Shown: positions 61,984 to 64,000 of the stretch, in pieces | Position numbering within the stretch: the stretch's first letter is position 1 | Layout: the number at the start of each line of letters is the position of its first letter | Assembly (NCBI RefSeq): GCF_019656015.1 | Contig: NZ_BPKW01000008.1 | Location: 1-64,000, forward strand | Reading direction: 5' to 3' | DNA from: Leuconostoc inhae | GTDB lineage: Bacteria > Bacillota > Bacilli > Lactobacillales > Lactobacillaceae | DNA length: 64,000 nucleotides | Position numbers and translations under genes: made by a program | The notes under the pieces: generated by a model | The model's database searches: none | What the model was told of the DNA's origin: nothing | What the model saw: only the letters and a program-made list of their open reading frames with translations

Positions 61984-62235
61984 CTATTTTTTCTGCTGTC
62001 GTACGCGCATGACTACACGGATTAATGATAAAAATAATGTGATGTTAAACCAAAAGCCGTAGAATTGCGTGAGCGTACTCGTTGTAAGTGTGACTACTAA
62101 AATAGCGAGCAACACCGCCTTCATTGTAACGCGTTTAAATTCGGACGCTGTGATTGCAAAACGCGCAGGTTTGAGTAGTGAAAAAATAAAAAGTAATAGC
62201 ATATAGCTGGTCGGCAAAATATAATATGAAAACAT
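61984..62235 (-). CDS. Small membrane protein, unknown
   Basis: 83 aa. Three hydrophobic segments, basic end RVRQQKK. AAGGGG precedes ATG 62235. No family recognised. Confidence 0.6.
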   Translation of the reverse strand: MFSYYILPTSYMLLLFIFSLLKPARFAITASEFKRVTMKAVLLAILVVTLTTSTLTQFYGFWFNITLFLSLIRVVMRVRQQKK

Positions 62236-62364
62236 CGGAGCCCCTTCACTAGTTGGTATTGAATAAAAAAATCAACCTTTATATTGTGTCATGAACCTGA
62301 TAAAAAAGCAATGTGACAAGCGTTTTTTTTGCTCATTACACTTAAAATTGTTAAAATGGTACTT

Positions 62365-62763
62365 ATGCAAAAACAACGTCAATTTTTAAGTGAATTGCTG
62401 CTTGTTGGATTCGGTGGTGGCATTGGTGGCAGTTTACGCTATTCACTCAGCTTGATACCAATTATTGGGCACTTACCAGTTATAACAATGGGAATTAATT
62501 GGTTAGGCGCCTTATTACTTGCCATGCTTGGCGCATATTTAGCCAAAAATAGCAATCGATTAACGCGATGGCAACCAGTCATTGGAACAGGCATTATTGG
62601 TGGGTTCACGACATTTAGTACAATGATTTTACAGTTTAATCAATTACTTCGCCATGATGTTTTCGGCGCGTGGTTGTATATTTTATTGACTGTTTGTGGT
62701 GGTGTTGTCATGGTCACTATAGGACAATATATTGGTCGAATAATAGGTGAGGGTACGCGATGA
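62365..62763 (+). CDS. crcB: Fluoride channel subunit FluC/CrcB 1
   Basis: 132 aa from ATG 62365. GGGIGGSLRYSLSL, GINWLGALLLA and GTGIIGGFTTFSTM are the fluoride channel motifs. Fluoride export by double-barrelled channel, dual topology with the next gene. No fluoride riboswitch was recognised. Confidence 0.9.
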   Translation: MQKQRQFLSELLLVGFGGGIGGSLRYSLSLIPIIGHLPVITMGINWLGALLLAMLGAYLAKNSNRLTRWQPVIGTGIIGGFTTFSTMILQFNQLLRHDVFGAWLYILLTVCGGVVMVTIGQYIGRIIGEGTR

Positions 62764-63098
62764 CTTTATTATCGGTATTTATAGGTGCTGCACTAGGGAC
62801 AATGTTGCGATACTTAGTTATCATGTTTTGGCCATTTCATACACCTATTTTTACAGCTGTTTTCGCGATTAACTTAGTTGGGGCATTATTTATGGGCATG
62901 CTATTTGCAAGTCATCAAGTATCTGATATGCATAATTTTTTGTCTGTCGGTCTACTAGGCGGTTTGACAACATTTAGCACGATGATGGTTCAAAGCGCAC
63001 AACAACCACTGTACAAGCAATTAATTTATCTCGTGGTACAATTAATTGGCGGCATGCTATGTTTTATTGTGGGTGTCGCGTTAATCAGTATATTTTAA
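62760..63098 (+). CDS. crcB: Fluoride channel subunit FluC/CrcB 2
   Basis: 112 aa. GAALGTMLRY, NLVGALFMGM and GLLGGLTTFSTM. Start overlaps the previous stop (ATGA). Expected heterodimer with subunit 1, typical of lactobacilli. Confidence 0.92.
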   Translation: MTLLSVFIGAALGTMLRYLVIMFWPFHTPIFTAVFAINLVGALFMGMLFASHQVSDMHNFLSVGLLGGLTTFSTMMVQSAQQPLYKQLIYLVVQLIGGMLCFIVGVALISIF

Positions 63099-63155
63099 AA
63101 AACGATTAAGATAATGATGCACATTGTCAATTGGTGTATTCATTTTGGAGAAAAA

Positions 63156-64000
63156 ATGTCTAAAATAGCAATCATTAGTGATTCAGCTTCAGCAATACCA
63201 GCAGCAATTCGTAATCGTTATCACATTTTTCAAGTAAACGATCCGATTATTTTTGGTGAAGAAGTCTATAAAGAATCAGTGGATATTCATGATCTGGGCG
63301 AATTAGTTAAGATGATGAAGGATAAAAAAATGGTAGCGTCAACATCGCAACCGGCTCCGGGTGACTGGGAAGAAGTTTTAAATGTTGCTAAGTTATCTGG
63401 CTATGATCAAGCGTTGATTGTGCCTATTTCTTCAGGATTATCGGGTGCCTACCAGACAGCACGTCTAGTAGCAGAATCATGTCAAGATCTTTCAGATGTT
63501 CGGGTATGGGATTCGAAGTTTGCCGTAATGGGATCAGGCATGCAAGCCGTCATGGCAGCTTTTATGGCTGAAAAAGGGCACACGTTAGATGACATCATTG
63601 CTGCTCTACACACTTTACAACAGACCTTTGATGTGCGTTTTGTTGTCAATGATATTTCACACTTACAACGTACCGGTCGTTTATCGCGTGGTGCAGCCTT
63701 GGTGGGTGGCTTACTTAACATCAAACCAATTCTATCGATGGATATTCAAGATGAAGGTAAAATCGGTGCAGTCGGTAAGGCTCGTAAAATGAGTGGGGCG
63801 TTAAAAGAAATTAAGACAGCACTTAATCACTATTTAACACAAGTTGATTTTCCGGTTCGTGCAATTGTTGTGGATGGCAATGATCCCAAACTTGGCGATA
63901 AGTGGTTGAAAGACCTGCAACATGACTATCCAACAGTTAAATTTGAACGTGGTGTCATCGGTGCTTACATCGGTGTGCATACGGGTGACGGTGCAATGGG
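63156..64000 (+). CDS. DegV-family fatty-acid-binding protein, 3' end outside window
   Basis: Runs off the right edge after 281 codons. KIAIISDSASAIP, STSQPAPGDW, VPISSGLSGAYQTA and DISHLQRTGRLSRGAALVGGLLNIKPIL are DegV signatures. Binds a fatty acid (FakB type in staphylococci) for the FakA kinase. TTGGAG precedes ATG. Confidence 0.9.
   Translation, partial: MSKIAIISDSASAIPAAIRNRYHIFQVNDPIIFGEEVYKESVDIHDLGELVKMMKDKKMVASTSQPAPGDWEEVLNVAKLSGYDQALIVPISSGLSGAYQTARLVAESCQDLSDVRVWDSKFAVMGSGMQAVMAAFMAEKGHTLDDIIAALHTLQQTFDVRFVVNDISHLQRTGRLSRGAALVGGLLNIKPILSMDIQDEGKIGAVGKARKMSGALKEIKTALNHYLTQVDFPVRAIVVDGNDPKLGDKWLKDLQHDYPTVKFERGVIGAYIGVHTGDGAM

Noticed and set aside
62236-62364. Fluoride riboswitch before the crcB pair
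   Set aside because: No conserved crcB-motif pattern could be found in the roughly 130 bases.
1-64000. CRISPR array or insertion sequence
   Set aside because: No spaced repeats of array type, no terminal inverted repeats with a transposase frame; the only close repeats are in the toxin locus and bacteriocin island.

Overview
The window reads as a low-GC lactic acid bacterium of the Leuconostoc/Weissella type. A quinone-linked D-lactate dehydrogenase sits beside an L-2-hydroxyisocaproate/lactate dehydrogenase-like gene, sugar operons carry CcpA-type cre sites, and start sites follow AGGAGG ribosome-binding motifs. It looks like ordinary chromosome with accessory islands. I see no transposase, phage gene, tRNA, rRNA or CRISPR array. 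A perfect 16-base match to the ParB site parS (29518-29533) suggests the segment may lie in the origin-proximal part of the chromosome.

Layout. 0-2.7 kb: an Rgg/PlcR-like regulator broken by an in-frame TAA, then two short-chain dehydrogenases. 2.9-13.2 kb: redox, stress and transport genes (flavin disulfide reductase, PadR, OsmC, matrixin-like protease, dld, ktrBA, TetR plus an ECF S-component, Rrf2, a quinone-reductase-like protein). 13.4-18.4 kb: two DHA2 drug exporters, one with a divergent TetR, flanking a compact Fst-like type I toxin-antitoxin locus. 18.5-22.2 kb: a nucleoside-type ABC importer without its lipoprotein. 22.5-26.4 kb: a small secreted protein followed by a dedicated membrane/ABC operon, probably a bacteriocin-like or self-protection locus. 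It is followed at 26.4-26.75 kb by a second type I toxin-antitoxin locus with a holin-like toxin. 26.8-29.5 kb: HxlR with a divergent quinone oxidoreductase, then hicD. 29.5-32.5 kb: a TrpXYZ-like tryptophan ABC importer whose leader encodes a 15-residue peptide with tandem Trp codons and alternative hairpins, i.e. a ribosome-mediated attenuator. 32.5-36.1 kb: LysR with an unknown divergent gene, and a CadD/ArsR pair. 36.2-42.1 kb: an isomalto-oligosaccharide operon with cre and LacI operators, then a pectate lyase. 42.4-50.6 kb: HAD phosphatase, PRD regulator and the ascorbate operon ulaG-C-A-B-D-E-F, in which ulaA has a nonsense codon. 50.7-55.65 kb: an amino-acid permease and a cre-controlled PTS/MupG operon.

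55.8-62 kb is a class II bacteriocin island. It holds several double-glycine peptides (57401, 57895, 58585, 59099), many short membrane proteins that look like immunity factors, a peptide-pheromone candidate (61795), and an AgrC/ComD-type histidine kinase with a LytTR response regulator. A decayed second copy of the regulator's DNA-binding end lies at about 58.13-58.3 kb. No C39 peptidase/ABC exporter for the peptides is in the window. The right edge holds paired fluoride channels and the start of a DegV-family gene.
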